Shown: positions 1 to 8,351, counted from the stretch's first letter. The stretch: 64,000 nt of DNA from Clostridia bacterium (GCA_017473865.1 JAFUJB010000013.1:1-64000); one strand, 5' to 3'. The notes: generated from the letters alone by a model not told the origin. A program made the numbers and translations.

Positions 1-108
1 AAGCTGCTCCTTGCAAAGCTCCACAAGTTTACTGCTTTTAACGGGTTCGTTTTCCCATAAAATCAAGCAAAAGCGATATTCACTTTCAAATATTTTCGGT
101 GTATCCAT
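1..108 (-). CDS. BlaI/MecI/CopY-family repressor, N-terminal fragment
   Basis: Only the first 36 codons are in the window; the gene runs off the left edge. The peptide starts MDTPKIFESEYRFCLILWEN and continues through PVKSSKLVELCKEQL. This is the usual first helix of the winged-helix BlaI/MecI family (acidic residue, E.xIL.WE, then the start of a recognition-helix region). Such repressors usually control an adjacent M56-type sensor peptidase or resistance gene. A GGGAG ribosome site precedes the ATG by about 9 bases. Two matching dyads lie in its promoter. The target gene is outside the window. Confidence 0.72.
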   Translation of the reverse strand, partial: MDTPKIFESEYRFCLILWENEPVKSSKLVELCKEQL

Positions 109-124
109 AATATATACTCCCTTT

Positions 125-178
125 CTCTAATTTGTTAGAGTCTATATAAACTCTATCAGATTAGAGTCTGTTTGTCAA
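125..178 (-). promoter_or_regulatory. Promoter with two dyad operators for the BlaI-like gene
   Basis: Two near-identical inverted repeats lie 26 bp apart centre to centre. The first, at 125-140, has arms CTCTAA and TTAGAG. The second, at 151-166, has arms CTCTAT and TTAGAG. A TTGACA -35 (minus strand, 173-178) lies just upstream of the second dyad, and the -10 region falls in or beside the dyads. Binding at both sites would block transcription, as expected for an autoregulated dimeric repressor. Confidence 0.65.
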
Positions 179-517
179 TAGCTAAAAAGCAAAATGTGGT
201 TTTTTTAAATTTTTATCCGGAAGCGTTGTTACCTTTTGCCCTCTCCTGACGGGGTAGCGAAGCGTCGGCGAGGGAGTGAATAACAGTCCGGTGGACTGTA
301 TAGGGGTTCCCCGAAACTCACTCAGTAAGATTTGGGGGTTCGCGCAAGAGCCGAGCCGTGACCGAACCGAAGTGAGACGGTGGCATTTTGCCTTGGCAAA
401 ATGACGGGAGGAGAGACCCCTGAACGCTTTTTGATTGCAACAATGGCGAAATATAAAAAAGCAGTTACCAATAAAGACGTGTTACTCCGCGCATTCTCTC
501 TCCTTCAGTCTTGGACT

Positions 518-570
518 AAAAACTCGGCGTTTTCTTTGAAATGACCTCAAAGAAGAAAACGCCGAGTTTT
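518..570. terminator. Long hairpin, probable terminator
   Basis: Arms 521-539 and 547-568 pair almost perfectly around AACTCGGCGTTTTC, with one bulged G. A and T runs flank both sides, so it could work in either direction. Confidence 0.6.
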
Positions 571-635
571 CTTAACGCCAATCCAGCTTCCTCGTCAGAG
601 GGAGCCGAGAAAGAAAACGCGCGCTTCGCTAAAAA

Positions 636-668
636 ATCGGGCGTGTGGACTTTGCCCACGCGCCCGAT
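636..668 (-). terminator. Terminator of the DegT aminotransferase gene
   Basis: GC-rich stem ATCGGGCGTGTGG / CCACGCGCCCGAT with one mismatch, followed on the minus strand by a T run. It lies 30 bases past the stop codon of the gene at 699-2018. Confidence 0.8.
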
Positions 669-698
669 TGGTTTTATGTCGTTTTTAATTCGTAGGAA

Positions 699-2018
699 TT
701 AAAGACCCTTCTGCATTTCTGCAACAGCTTCAAGAACTGCATCTGCCATATATTCAACCTGATCCTGATCAATGCCGTAGAGAGGAAGGTGTGTGAATCT
801 GTGGTCAAATACTTCGTTTGCAACAGGACAAGAAGCAGACATAGCTTCTACGTCGTAACCGAGCTGCTTGAGAATGTTAAATCTGTAAAGAGGACCGAAG
901 TGAGGAAGGTTTGTAACACCCTTTGCTTCAAGCTTCTTTCTGAGAACCTGTACGTCGCCGCCAGCCAATGCAGGATCGATCTGGAGGAGGTAGAGGTGGA
1001 AAGTAGGCTGTACGTCGTCGCCGCCGATATCCTGAGGAATGATTGCAGGGTTAGCCTTGAATCTTTCTGTGAGGTATGCAGCATTCTTACGTCTTTCAGC
1101 AATAATCTGCTCGTTACGAGCAACCTGAAGCTTAAGACCGATAGCCTGAATTTCTGTTGTAGAGCTGTTGAGAGCTACGAAAGGACCGTATTTACCGGGC
1201 ATAGCGTCAACGTTGTAGAACCAGTTATCAATGGGTTTTGCGCCGAAGTCAGATCCGAAGAATCTGCAACGAGGCATCAAAGGACGCATTTCTTCTACGT
1301 TTGTGCAAACGATACCGCCTTCACCGAAGGACGTTACGTTCTTAACTTCGTGGAACGAGAATGAGCCGAAATCACCGATAGTACCGATTCTCTTGCCCTT
1401 GTAGATAGCGCCGAATGCGTGAGCTGCGTCTTCAAGAACAACGATGTCCTTGTTGTATTCCTTTGTAACCTTCATAATTTCTTCCATGTTACAAGGATAG
1501 CCGCCGATATGTACGGGAACAACCATCTTTGTCTTGGGAGAAAGCTTCTTCTTGAGGTCTTCAGGGTCCATATTGATCGTGTTGGGTGCAACGTCGCAGA
1601 TAACGATCTTTGCGCCAACAGAGATAGGATATGCCATTGTAGCGATAAATGTGATTGCGGGAACGATTACTTCATCGCCGGGGCCGATGTTTGCATACTT
1701 GTATGCAATTTCAAAGCCGGCTGTTGCGTTTGTTACGAAGAGAGAGCCTTCTGTTTCGAGGTACTTATCGCAAGCTTCTTCTGCTGCCTGAACGTTTACG
1801 TCAAGAGAGAGCTTACCGGGTGCTCTGGAAACTTCGTCAAGAGCATATACCTTTTCAGCAACTGCTGCAAGAGCGTCATCATACTCTTTGCCCTGTCCCT
1901 GCATCATAAATTCAATAACTTTCATAAGGTCTGCTGCGTTGTAGTTTTCACCTACTGCAGGCCACGGAACTTTGGTTTCACCAGTGTTATAACGGAAATC
2001 CGATGCTTTCTTTTTCAT
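699..2018 (-). CDS. DegT/DnrJ/EryC1-family PLP-dependent aminotransferase
   Basis: A 439-residue fold-type I aminotransferase of the family that aminates keto-sugars or related intermediates. Visible marks are the glycine-rich TNATAGFEIA cofactor region, EDAAHAFGA (Asp197, contacts the pyridine nitrogen) and SFHEVKNVTSFGEGG with Lys226 as the Schiff-base lysine. It is about 50-70 residues longer than typical sugar aminotransferases because of an N-terminal extension (residues 1-90) with ordinary codon use. It stands alone with its own consensus promoter and terminator, so its substrate cannot be read from neighbours. The start is the ATG behind a clear ribosome site. Confidence 0.88.
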   Translation of the reverse strand: MKKKASDFRYNTGETKVPWPAVGENYNAADLMKVIEFMMQGQGKEYDDALAAVAEKVYALDEVSRAPGKLSLDVNVQAAEEACDKYLETEGSLFVTNATAGFEIAYKYANIGPGDEVIVPAITFIATMAYPISVGAKIVICDVAPNTINMDPEDLKKKLSPKTKMVVPVHIGGYPCNMEEIMKVTKEYNKDIVVLEDAAHAFGAIYKGKRIGTIGDFGSFSFHEVKNVTSFGEGGIVCTNVEEMRPLMPRCRFFGSDFGAKPIDNWFYNVDAMPGKYGPFVALNSSTTEIQAIGLKLQVARNEQIIAERRKNAAYLTERFKANPAIIPQDIGGDDVQPTFHLYLLQIDPALAGGDVQVLRKKLEAKGVTNLPHFGPLYRFNILKQLGYDVEAMSASCPVANEVFDHRFTHLPLYGIDQDQVEYMADAVLEAVAEMQKGL

Positions 2019-2063
2019 GTGATAAATCTCCTTTAGATTTATAAATTATACATAGCTAAGGTA

Positions 2064-2092
2064 ATTATACCATTACCACATTTTTTTGTCAA
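2064..2092 (-). promoter_or_regulatory. Consensus sigma-A promoter of the DegT gene
   Basis: TTGACA (2087-2092), a 17-bp spacer ending in TGG, and TATAAT (2064-2069). This is an essentially perfect promoter and suggests strong constitutive expression. Confidence 0.9.
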
Positions 2093-2216
2093 CACAATTT
2101 ATACTTATTTATCAAATAAAAAAACTGTTTAATCACTTACTTTCCGCCATTAATACGACACTTTTGCAGCCCCGGAAAACAAGTTTTTTTGTAATAAATT
2201 CTATATTACATTGAAA

Positions 2217-3365
2217 TTACAAGCAACTATCAGTTGCTTTTTCAATTCCGCCCACAAAAGTTCTGACTGCATTGAAGTTATTGTCGAATATAACAACGTC
2301 TGCCCTTTTTCCCACTTCAAGAGTACCTCTTTCTTTATCCCGTATAATTTTTGCGGGATTTGCCGTTGCAAGAGAAATAACTTCATAATCTTTCAGTCCC
2401 GTATACTTTCTGAAATTATACAAAGCCTTATTAAGCGTAAGCGCACTTCCTGCCAAGGTACCGTCTGCCAGTCGGCACTCTATACCCTTTTTGGTAATCA
2501 TCTGTCCGCCGAGGTCATATTTCCCGTCAACAAGTCCGCCTGCTCTCGTGCAATCGGTTATAAGTATAAGTTTATCCTTTTTTAATATATATACCATTTT
2601 AAAGAGATCTGCGTTTATATGAAGGGTGTCTGCAATAAGCTCGCAACCGACGTTTTCATTCGTAAGAGCAGCTCCGGCTACACCGGGGTCTCTGTGATTA
2701 AGCGGAGTCATTGCATTAAAAAGATGCGTGGCAAGGCTGATGCCCGCTTCAATTCCCTCTTTTGCCTGAACATAGTTCGCCGATGTATGCCCCATTGACA
2801 TTACTATATCCGTGTTTTCTTTTACTTTTTTTATGGCCTCCAAAGCCCCCGTCCTTTCGGGAGCAACTGTGGCAATTCTAATCACGTCTGAGTGCCTTAT
2901 GAGAAAATCGGGGTCGATATTCTTAATATTATCCTCTTTGTGAGCGCCTTTATACTCAGGCGAAATAAAAGGTCCCTCGGCATTCACACCGAGTATCTGC
3001 GCGCCATCAACCTCTGACGCTTTTAGTGTACGTATAACGTCAAAAGCCTTCTCAAGCTGTTGGTAAGGAGCTGTCATCGTAGTGGGCAAAAAAGCCGTAA
3101 CGCCGTTTTTTATAAGCCCCTTTGCCATTCTGAGCATACCCTCTTTACTTCCGTCAGACGAGTCTTCGCCGAGATAGCCGTGAATATGTATATCGATAAG
3201 ACCGGGAGAGACTATCCCACAGCAAGCGTCAATAACATCGCCCTCGCCGAAACAGCCTATCTCGCTTTCATCGATAACACCCTCTACCGTATCCGAAAAA
3301 GCAAGTACTTTTCCTTCAATCTCGCCGTCGGGCATTATAATTTTTCCGTTTTTGACGTATTTCAT
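2217..3365 (-). CDS. nagA: N-acetylglucosamine-6-phosphate deacetylase
   Basis: Amidohydrolase-superfamily enzyme, 382 residues, that removes acetate from GlcNAc-6-phosphate in the cytoplasm. Motifs seen in order: GLIDIHIHG, NAEGPFISPEYKGAH (metal-binding Glu), MGHTSANY and THLFNAMTPLNHR (metal-ligand histidines), and ITDCTRAGG with the catalytic Asp. I chose the internal ATG that gives MKYVKNGKI; the open frame extends 26 codons further but that extension has no family resemblance. No nagB or GlcNAc transporter gene is adjacent. It points to amino-sugar or mucin use, or to cell-wall recycling. Confidence 0.92.
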   Translation of the reverse strand: MKYVKNGKIIMPDGEIEGKVLAFSDTVEGVIDESEIGCFGEGDVIDACCGIVSPGLIDIHIHGYLGEDSSDGSKEGMLRMAKGLIKNGVTAFLPTTMTAPYQQLEKAFDVIRTLKASEVDGAQILGVNAEGPFISPEYKGAHKEDNIKNIDPDFLIRHSDVIRIATVAPERTGALEAIKKVKENTDIVMSMGHTSANYVQAKEGIEAGISLATHLFNAMTPLNHRDPGVAGAALTNENVGCELIADTLHINADLFKMVYILKKDKLILITDCTRAGGLVDGKYDLGGQMITKKGIECRLADGTLAGSALTLNKALYNFRKYTGLKDYEVISLATANPAKIIRDKERGTLEVGKRADVVIFDNNFNAVRTFVGGIEKATDSCL

Positions 3366-3578
3366 ATAAACAATTCTTCTTTCCGTTTTTCCTCGTATAT
3401 ATCTGTTTTGCAGTGTATTCTGCATAAATATATATTCAAACAAATCTGCATTGACGTTCGGTGTAAACGTTTTTTATAAAACACACTCATAAAACGACAA
3501 AATTCCCCACCTGCATTATGTTAACATATTTTTGTAACTTTTGCAACATTCAACAACTCGGAAGGAGGCAATTTACTT
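3366..3578. other. Divergent intergenic region nagA / spoIIGA
   Basis: AT-rich, with no strong consensus promoter seen for either side. TTGTCGTTTT on the minus strand at 3491-3500 weakly resembles a Spo0A box (TGTCGAA); this is a guess based on spoIIG regulation in Bacillus. A strong GGAGG lies at 3564-3568 just before the proposed spoIIGA start. Confidence 0.35.
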
Positions 3579-4448
3579 ATTGAAAATGTAATATACGGCG
3601 ACATACTTGCGATAATCAACTTCAGTATGGACTATCTCTCCCTATACATAACTTCAAAAATAATGCATCTCCCTCAGGCAAACAAAAGATTGGCTCTGTC
3701 AGCCGCCATAGGAGCTGTCTATTCGGTAGTGTTAGTCGCCCTTAGCCCTAACGGGCTTCTGACGGCACTATTCAGCATAGCGGTTTCGTTGCTTATGACA
3801 TATACAGCGTACGGCAAAATGCGCTTTGCAAGGTTTGCAAAAAACACCGCCGTTTTCTATGCAGTAAGCTTCACTCTCGGCGGAGGAATAACGGCGATAT
3901 GCAATCTGCTGAATATATGGCAAAACAGCCGGCAAGTCGTCATTAACGGCACGTTTGATACGCTATACGGAGACCTGCCTTTCGGGCTTCTCATATTATT
4001 GGCTTTTGGGTGCGGTTTATTCTCATTTATCTCGGGAAAGCTAATAAAGAAACACGGTGAAATGCAAATATGCACTCTTGAAATAGGCATTAAAACCGCC
4101 CGTCTCAGTCTTCAGGCGCTTGTGGATTCGGGTAACCTGCTCAGAGAACCGATAAGCAGTAAACCCGTCGTTATCGTAACCTTTGACTCAATACGCCCTA
4201 TACTTCCGATGGAGATTTTAAATCTTTTTAAAAATAAGGATACCAGCATCGAACAAAGTGCGCTGAAAGATGCAAAAATACGTTTTATTCCCACGTCTAC
4301 CGTGAACGGACACGGTTTACTTTTTGCATTCTCTCCCGACTATGTAAAAATAAACGAGGATTTTGCCGACACGTATGTAGCCGTCGACTGCAATCAAAAA
4401 AGCTTCGGGGACTATACCGCTATAGTTCCCCGTTCTCTAATACAATAA
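3579..4448 (+). CDS. spoIIGA: Sporulation sigma-E factor-processing peptidase SpoIIGA, probable ATT start
   Basis: Membrane aspartic protease that cleaves pro-sigma-E. The N-terminal half is a bundle of hydrophobic helices; the C-terminal half carries the active-site motif DSGNLL. The first ATG is at 3627, but the 16 codons before it (ENVIYGDILAIINFS) read straight into the family N-terminus. AGGAGG sits 10 bases before an in-frame ATT at 3579, with no in-frame ATG, GTG or TTG there. Counted from that ATT, the DSGN aspartate is residue 183, the number I remember for the Bacillus subtilis enzyme. sigE lies 84 bases downstream, the classic pair. Confidence 0.9.
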   Translation: MENVIYGDILAIINFSMDYLSLYITSKIMHLPQANKRLALSAAIGAVYSVVLVALSPNGLLTALFSIAVSLLMTYTAYGKMRFARFAKNTAVFYAVSFTLGGGITAICNLLNIWQNSRQVVINGTFDTLYGDLPFGLLILLAFGCGLFSFISGKLIKKHGEMQICTLEIGIKTARLSLQALVDSGNLLREPISSKPVVIVTFDSIRPILPMEILNLFKNKDTSIEQSALKDAKIRFIPTSTVNGHGLLFAFSPDYVKINEDFADTYVAVDCNQKSFGDYTAIVPRSLIQ

Positions 4449-4474
4449 CCCCATATCGTATTCACAATAAAACG

Positions 4475-4497
4475 GTGCGCGGACGAAGTCCGCACAC
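4475..4497 (+). other. Hairpin between spoIIGA and sigE
   Basis: GTGCGCGGAC, a 3-base loop, then GTCCGCACAC. No T run follows, so it is not a normal terminator. It could tune read-through or mRNA stability between the two genes. Confidence 0.4.
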
Positions 4498-4532
4498 TCC
4501 ACTGTTGTATTTAAAAAGGAGCTACCATAAAA

Positions 4533-5243
4533 ATGTTCAAACCTATCTTATTGATTATTGAAAAAGCAACAGGTTTGCTTTTGACAAGAAAGAACGAACT
4601 GTTTTACATAAACGGACCGGAAACCCTGCCTCCCCCTCTTGACACCGAAGAAGAAGCGGAGGCACTCAAAAAACTGGAATATAACGATGCTGACGCAAAA
4701 AATCTGCTCGTCGAGCACAATTTGCGGCTGGTTGTATATATCGCAAAAAAGTTTGAAAACACGGGTGTCGGGCTCGAAGACTTAATATCCATAGGCACTA
4801 TCGGTCTTATAAAAGCCATTAACACCTTTAACCCTTCAAAAAATATAAAATTGGCTACCTACGCATCGCGCTGTATCGAAAACGAGATACTTATGTACAT
4901 AAGAAAAACCAACCAAAGAAAATGTGAAATATCAATAGACGAGCCCATTAACATCGACTGGGACGGCAACGAATTATTGCTGTCGGACATACTCGGCTCT
5001 GACGGAGATTCGGTATACAGCGATCTCGAAAACGACGAGGACAGAAAAATCGTAAAAAAGGCAATATCGGAGCTGAATGAGCGCGACAGGACCATAATTA
5101 CTCTGCGGTTCGGACTTGAAACGGGCAAAGAAAAAACGCAAAAAGAAGTTGCCGACCTCCTCGGCATTTCGCAATCATACATTTCAAGACTTGAAAAACG
5201 CATAATCACAAAACTCAAAAAAGAGATCGGCAGCTTTATATAA
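4533..5243 (+). CDS. sigE: RNA polymerase sporulation sigma factor, sigma-E
   Basis: 236-residue sigma-70-family factor for early mother-cell transcription. Region 2 is nearly identical to Bacillus sigma-E ([45 protein letters not shown]). Region 4 has the [15 protein letters not shown]. An N-terminal leader of roughly 25-30 residues before [11 protein letters not shown] matches the pro-sequence removed by SpoIIGA. Position directly after spoIIGA separates it from the close relative sigma-K. A ribosome site (AAGGAG) precedes the ATG. Confidence 0.95.
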   Translation: MFKPILLIIEKATGLLLTRKNELFYINGPETLPPPLDTEEEAEALKKLEYNDADAKNLLVEHNLRLVVYIAKKFENTGVGLEDLISIGTIGLIKAINTFNPSKNIKLATYASRCIENEILMYIRKTNQRKCEISIDEPINIDWDGNELLLSDILGSDGDSVYSDLENDEDRKIVKKAISELNERDRTIITLRFGLETGKEKTQKEVADLLGISQSYISRLEKRIITKLKKEIGSFI

Positions 5244-5245
5244 CC

Positions 5246-5884
5246 TTATTTAAATAATTCAACAATATCCTGCACCCATTCAAGAATACGGAATTTTATC
5301 ACGTATTCGGGCGTTTCGGAGTCGGTAAGAAGCCTTATCTGATTTGGTGTAAATCCTGTTTGTACAAATTCTTCTTCAGCCTTTGCCGCGTCTACGCATA
5401 GAGGAGGAAAAAGTACACACCACCAGTTCTGACCATCGCTTTCACCGATATTAACTTTCAAAGAGGTATATCTTCCCGACGGCAATCTGAAAGTACCGTA
5501 CTGTCTTTCGGGGTAGTATTCTTCGCCAAGCACAACGTCGACGGGATATGAATATCCGTTTTCAATCACCACGTCTTGTGCGGTTTCTTTGAGCAGGTCG
5601 AGGTTGTCCATATAAACCTTTTTGGCGTCTTCAAAATTATTGATACCGCGTGTAAGACTGTCCGCTTTTTCTACTATGGCATCGCGCACCAAAAGCTTTA
5701 GCTGCTGGTCCTCGGTCGTATCCGAATGAGCAAGGACGTGCAGTCTCAGCGTATTGTCGTATATTCCACTTTCGTCACCCAAAGGCAAAAACGGCATTAC
5801 AACCATAAGTAACAATACGCAGATACAAAATGTAAGAATAGTTTTCTTTTGTTTTACCGAATTATGTTTTTTCGGCATTTTCAT
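5246..5884 (-). CDS. spoIIR: Stage II sporulation protein R
   Basis: Secreted signalling protein made in the forespore that triggers SpoIIGA to process pro-sigma-E. After a basic N-terminus there is one membrane-spanning or signal segment (TILTFCICVLLLMVVMPF), then LRLHVLAHSDTTEDQ, YPVDVVLGEEYYPERQYGTF and NWWCVLFPPLCVD, all strongly conserved in SpoIIR. I chose the ATG at 5884 because GGTGGTGAT lies 8 bases before it; the frame is open five codons further. It is convergent with sigE with only 2 bases between stops. In Bacillus spoIIR is unlinked to spoIIGA-sigE, so this close grouping is notable. Confidence 0.93.
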   Translation of the reverse strand: MKMPKKHNSVKQKKTILTFCICVLLLMVVMPFLPLGDESGIYDNTLRLHVLAHSDTTEDQQLKLLVRDAIVEKADSLTRGINNFEDAKKVYMDNLDLLKETAQDVVIENGYSYPVDVVLGEEYYPERQYGTFRLPSGRYTSLKVNIGESDGQNWWCVLFPPLCVDAAKAEEEFVQTGFTPNQIRLLTDSETPEYVIKFRILEWVQDIVELFK

Positions 5885-6003
5885 AATTATCACCACCATT
5901 TTAATTATGGGCAGCTTTCGGATTCTTATTCAAAATTATTTGTTTTTTTGATTATCCGCACTCAAAATAAGCAATAATCGTAAAAAAGAAAGGGTGGTAA
6001 ATA

Positions 6004-6297
6004 ATGTATACGGGAACACAGAAAAAGGCTATCGTAATTAAAAACACGGGAAACTCAATGTTTGAAGCCGCTTACTTTATATTAAAAGACGACCTTTCAA
6101 ACGTAAAAGAGTCTGAAATGGTACGCGAGGCAAACAAAATTTTAAAAAATAACCTTATCGGCGGATATTTTTTTAATGAACCGAAAAACAAGAAAAATAA
6201 GGATATAAAAGGCACCTTTTACTTCTTTATGGGTGCTCTGATTTCGGGGCTTTTGTGCGTAGGCGCGTTTGTTTTGCTTAAACAAATTGGCATTTAG
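6004..6297 (+). CDS. Small protein with C-terminal membrane anchor, unknown function
   Basis: 97 residues. The first 70 are soluble (IVIKNTGNSMFEAAYFILKD, then a Lys-rich stretch KNKKNKDIKG). The last 25 form one hydrophobic segment (FFMGALISGLLCVGAFVLL). A GGGTGG ribosome site lies 7 bases before the ATG. I half-recognise the IKNTxxSMFExAYF opening as a conserved Clostridia hypothetical but know no function. The topology suggests a tail-anchored cytosolic domain. Confidence 0.75.
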   Translation: MYTGTQKKAIVIKNTGNSMFEAAYFILKDDLSNVKESEMVREANKILKNNLIGGYFFNEPKNKKNKDIKGTFYFFMGALISGLLCVGAFVLLKQIGI

Positions 6298-6334
6298 TCA
6301 TATTCTATTCACATTTATCTGTTATAATCAATGT

Positions 6335-6488
6335 GATTTATATTGTACGTTTACAATAATGTAGGTATATCCGGCTTATTATTTGCGTTTACGAATAAGA
6401 CAATGCCGACCGCCTTGGCACGACGGATATACTTACGATACATAAAAAACAAAGCGTGTTTTTGACATGCTTTGTCTTTTCGTTTTGC
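6335..6488 (+). ncRNA. Candidate structured RNA or riboswitch-like leader upstream of rnj
   Basis: A compact set of helices is visible. Hairpin 6342-6347/6352-6357 (ATTGTA/TACAAT) is perfect. A 13-bp closing helix, 6361-6373 with 6424-6436 (GTAGGTATATCCG / CGGATATACTTAC, one G-U), encloses two arms: 6375-6380/6394-6399 (CTTATT/AATAAG) and 6404-6409/6415-6420 (TGCCGA/TTGGCA, loop CCGCC). Together they form a three-way junction. A 10-bp terminator hairpin with T-rich tail follows, 35 bases before the rnj ATG. A TATAAT at 6323-6328 could start the transcript, though its -35 is poor. It could be a regulatory leader for RNase J or a separate small RNA. It does not match any riboswitch class I can recall. 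Confidence 0.55.
6449..6488 (+). terminator. Terminator hairpin between the structured RNA and rnj
   Basis: ACAAAGCGTG (6449-6458) pairs with CATGCTTTGT (6466-6475) with one G-U pair, followed by CTTTTCGTTTT. It ends the candidate RNA, or acts as an attenuator for rnj. Confidence 0.75.
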
Positions 6489-6523
6489 TTTAATTTACAA
6501 GAAACTTTAAGAAAGGATAATTT

Positions 6524-8197
6524 ATGCCAAAAAAAGACAATGCAAAACTTCGTGTCATAAGCCTCGGCGGGCTGAACGAAGTCGGAAAAAACATTACGGT
6601 TTTTGAATATCAGGACGACATAATAATCGTTGACTGCGGTCTCGGGTTTCCCGACAACGAAATGCTGGGAGTCGACCTCGTCATACCCGATATTTCATAC
6701 CTTGAAAAAAACAGCTCGAAAATCAGGGGTATTTTTCTGACGCACGGCCACGAAGACCATATAGGTGCTATTCCCTACGTTCTACGTTCAATCAACCCCA
6801 AGATATACGGAACAAAGCTCACTCTGGGTATTATTGAAAATAAGCTGACCGAGCACGTTCTTGAAAACGAGCCTCAGCTCGTGTGCGTCAATGCCGGCGA
6901 CACGGTAAAAGCAGGCGTTTTCACCGTAGAATTTATACACGTTAACCATTCGATAGCAGACGCGTGCTGTCTTGCAATAAAAACTCCCGTAGGTATGGTC
7001 ATCCACTCGGGCGATTTTAAGCTTGACTTAACTCCCGTCGACGGCGGAATGATGGATATTACAAGACTTGGAGAACTCGGAAACAAGGGTGTTACCCTTC
7101 TTATGTGCGAGTCGACCAACGCAGAGCATCCCGGATATACGATGTCCGAAAAAACGGTAGGCGCATCCCTCGAAAACATATTTATGCACCATACCGACAA
7201 ACGAATTGTTGTCGCAACCTTCTCGTCAAACGTGCACCGCGTTCAGCAGATAATCAACACAAGTGAAAAATACGGCAGAAAAGTCGCCATACTCGGAAGA
7301 AGTATGCAAAACATCGTCAGAGCCGCTCACGAGCTCGGTTATATGAATATACCCGAGGGCACTCTGGTCGATATTAATGAAATAAAAAGATACCGCCCCG
7401 ACCAGCTAACTCTGGTTACAACGGGCAGTCAGGGCGAGCCTATGTCAGCGTTGTACCGAATGGCATTTTCCGACCACGACAAAGTCCAGCTTGACTCAAA
7501 CGACCTTGTGGTTATAAGCGCCCACCCCATTCCCGGCAACGAAAAGCTTGTAAACAAAATTATAAACGAGCTTATGAAAAAGGGAGTTTCGGTATTCAAG
7601 GACAATCTTGTAGAAGTACACGTTTCGGGACACGGCTGTCAGGAAGAATTAAAGCTTATGCACGCTTTGACAAAACCGAAATATTTTATCCCCATTCACG
7701 GCGAATGCAGACACCTTATGCAGCACAGAGAGCTTGCTCTGCAAATGGGTATGCCCGAAAGCAACGTACTTGTAAGCGATATCGGCAAGGTAGTCGAAAT
7801 CGACAAAAAGGGTATGCGTTTTAACGGCACAGTTCCCTCGGGCAGAGTTCTCGTAGACGGCTATGGCGTAGGCGACGTCGGAAACATCGTTCTGCGCGAC
7901 AGACGCCACCTCGCATCTGACGGACTTATCGTCGTTGTTGCAACCGTAGATATTGAGGAACGCTCGGTTATCTCGGGTCCCGATATCATTTCAAGAGGGT
8001 TCGTGTACGTAAGAGAGTCGGAAGAACTGCTCGAAACGGTAAAAGATATTGCAACAGAAGCGCTGTGGGACTGCCTCGATGACAGCGTTACCGACTGGAC
8101 TCAGATGAAAACGCGCGTCAAAGACCGTGTAAGCAGATACCTTGTCGAAAAAACAAACCGTAAACCTATGATACTTCCCCTTATAATGAACGTCTAA
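6524..8197 (+). CDS. rnj: Ribonuclease J
   Basis: 557-residue metallo-beta-lactamase/beta-CASP nuclease with 5'-3' exo- and endonuclease activity in mRNA decay and rRNA maturation. Zinc motif FLTHGHEDH (His74, His76, Asp78, His79), then HSGDFKLD, the beta-CASP core with TTGSQGEP, VHVSGHG and FIPIHGE. A C-terminal domain of about 100 residues follows. The length and motif set are typical of full RNase J. GAAAGGA lies 7 bases before the ATG. Only one rnj gene is present here. Confidence 0.96.
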   Translation: MPKKDNAKLRVISLGGLNEVGKNITVFEYQDDIIIVDCGLGFPDNEMLGVDLVIPDISYLEKNSSKIRGIFLTHGHEDHIGAIPYVLRSINPKIYGTKLTLGIIENKLTEHVLENEPQLVCVNAGDTVKAGVFTVEFIHVNHSIADACCLAIKTPVGMVIHSGDFKLDLTPVDGGMMDITRLGELGNKGVTLLMCESTNAEHPGYTMSEKTVGASLENIFMHHTDKRIVVATFSSNVHRVQQIINTSEKYGRKVAILGRSMQNIVRAAHELGYMNIPEGTLVDINEIKRYRPDQLTLVTTGSQGEPMSALYRMAFSDHDKVQLDSNDLVVISAHPIPGNEKLVNKIINELMKKGVSVFKDNLVEVHVSGHGCQEELKLMHALTKPKYFIPIHGECRHLMQHRELALQMGMPESNVLVSDIGKVVEIDKKGMRFNGTVPSGRVLVDGYGVGDVGNIVLRDRRHLASDGLIVVVATVDIEERSVISGPDIISRGFVYVRESEELLETVKDIATEALWDCLDDSVTDWTQMKTRVKDRVSRYLVEKTNRKPMILPLIMNV

Positions 8198-8264
8198 ACC
8201 CGTGGTTTTTGCATAATTATAGAGAAAAAAGTTTGATTTTCATCAAAAAACTTTAAAAATACTA

Positions 8265-8293
8265 TTGCAATTAAATATCTTTTGTGGTATTAT
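8265..8293 (+). promoter_or_regulatory. Sigma-A promoter of secG
   Basis: TTGCAA (8265-8270), 17-bp spacer, TATTAT (8288-8293). About 50 bases of leader to the secG ATG. Confidence 0.8.
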
Positions 8294-8351
8294 ATTCCTA
8301 CTGTCTAAAAATATGTTTAAAAATGATTTCATCATTCGGAGGTTATAATAA

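Larger units (their letters stand above)
109..698. other. Gene-free stretch with operators, a diverged mosaic repeat and terminators
   Basis: Beyond the operator region at 125-178, the stretch at 240-412 is GC-rich and repeat-like. Positions 301-341 are a diverged copy of the mosaic intergenic repeat found at about 20.6, 33.5, 42.1 and 49.35 kb (shared cores TAGGGGTTCCCCGAAAC and TTTGGGGGTTC). Two strong hairpins follow at 518-570 and 636-668. No credible coding region was seen. Confidence 0.6.

Noticed and set aside
789..2036. Long plus-strand frames opposite the DegT gene
   Set aside because: Antisense shadows of a well-matched gene; Cys- and Phe-rich translations with no family likeness or ribosome site.
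6361..6436. Purine, THF or c-di-GMP riboswitch identity for the three-way junction
   Set aside because: The conserved junction and loop nucleotides of those classes, as I remember them, are absent.
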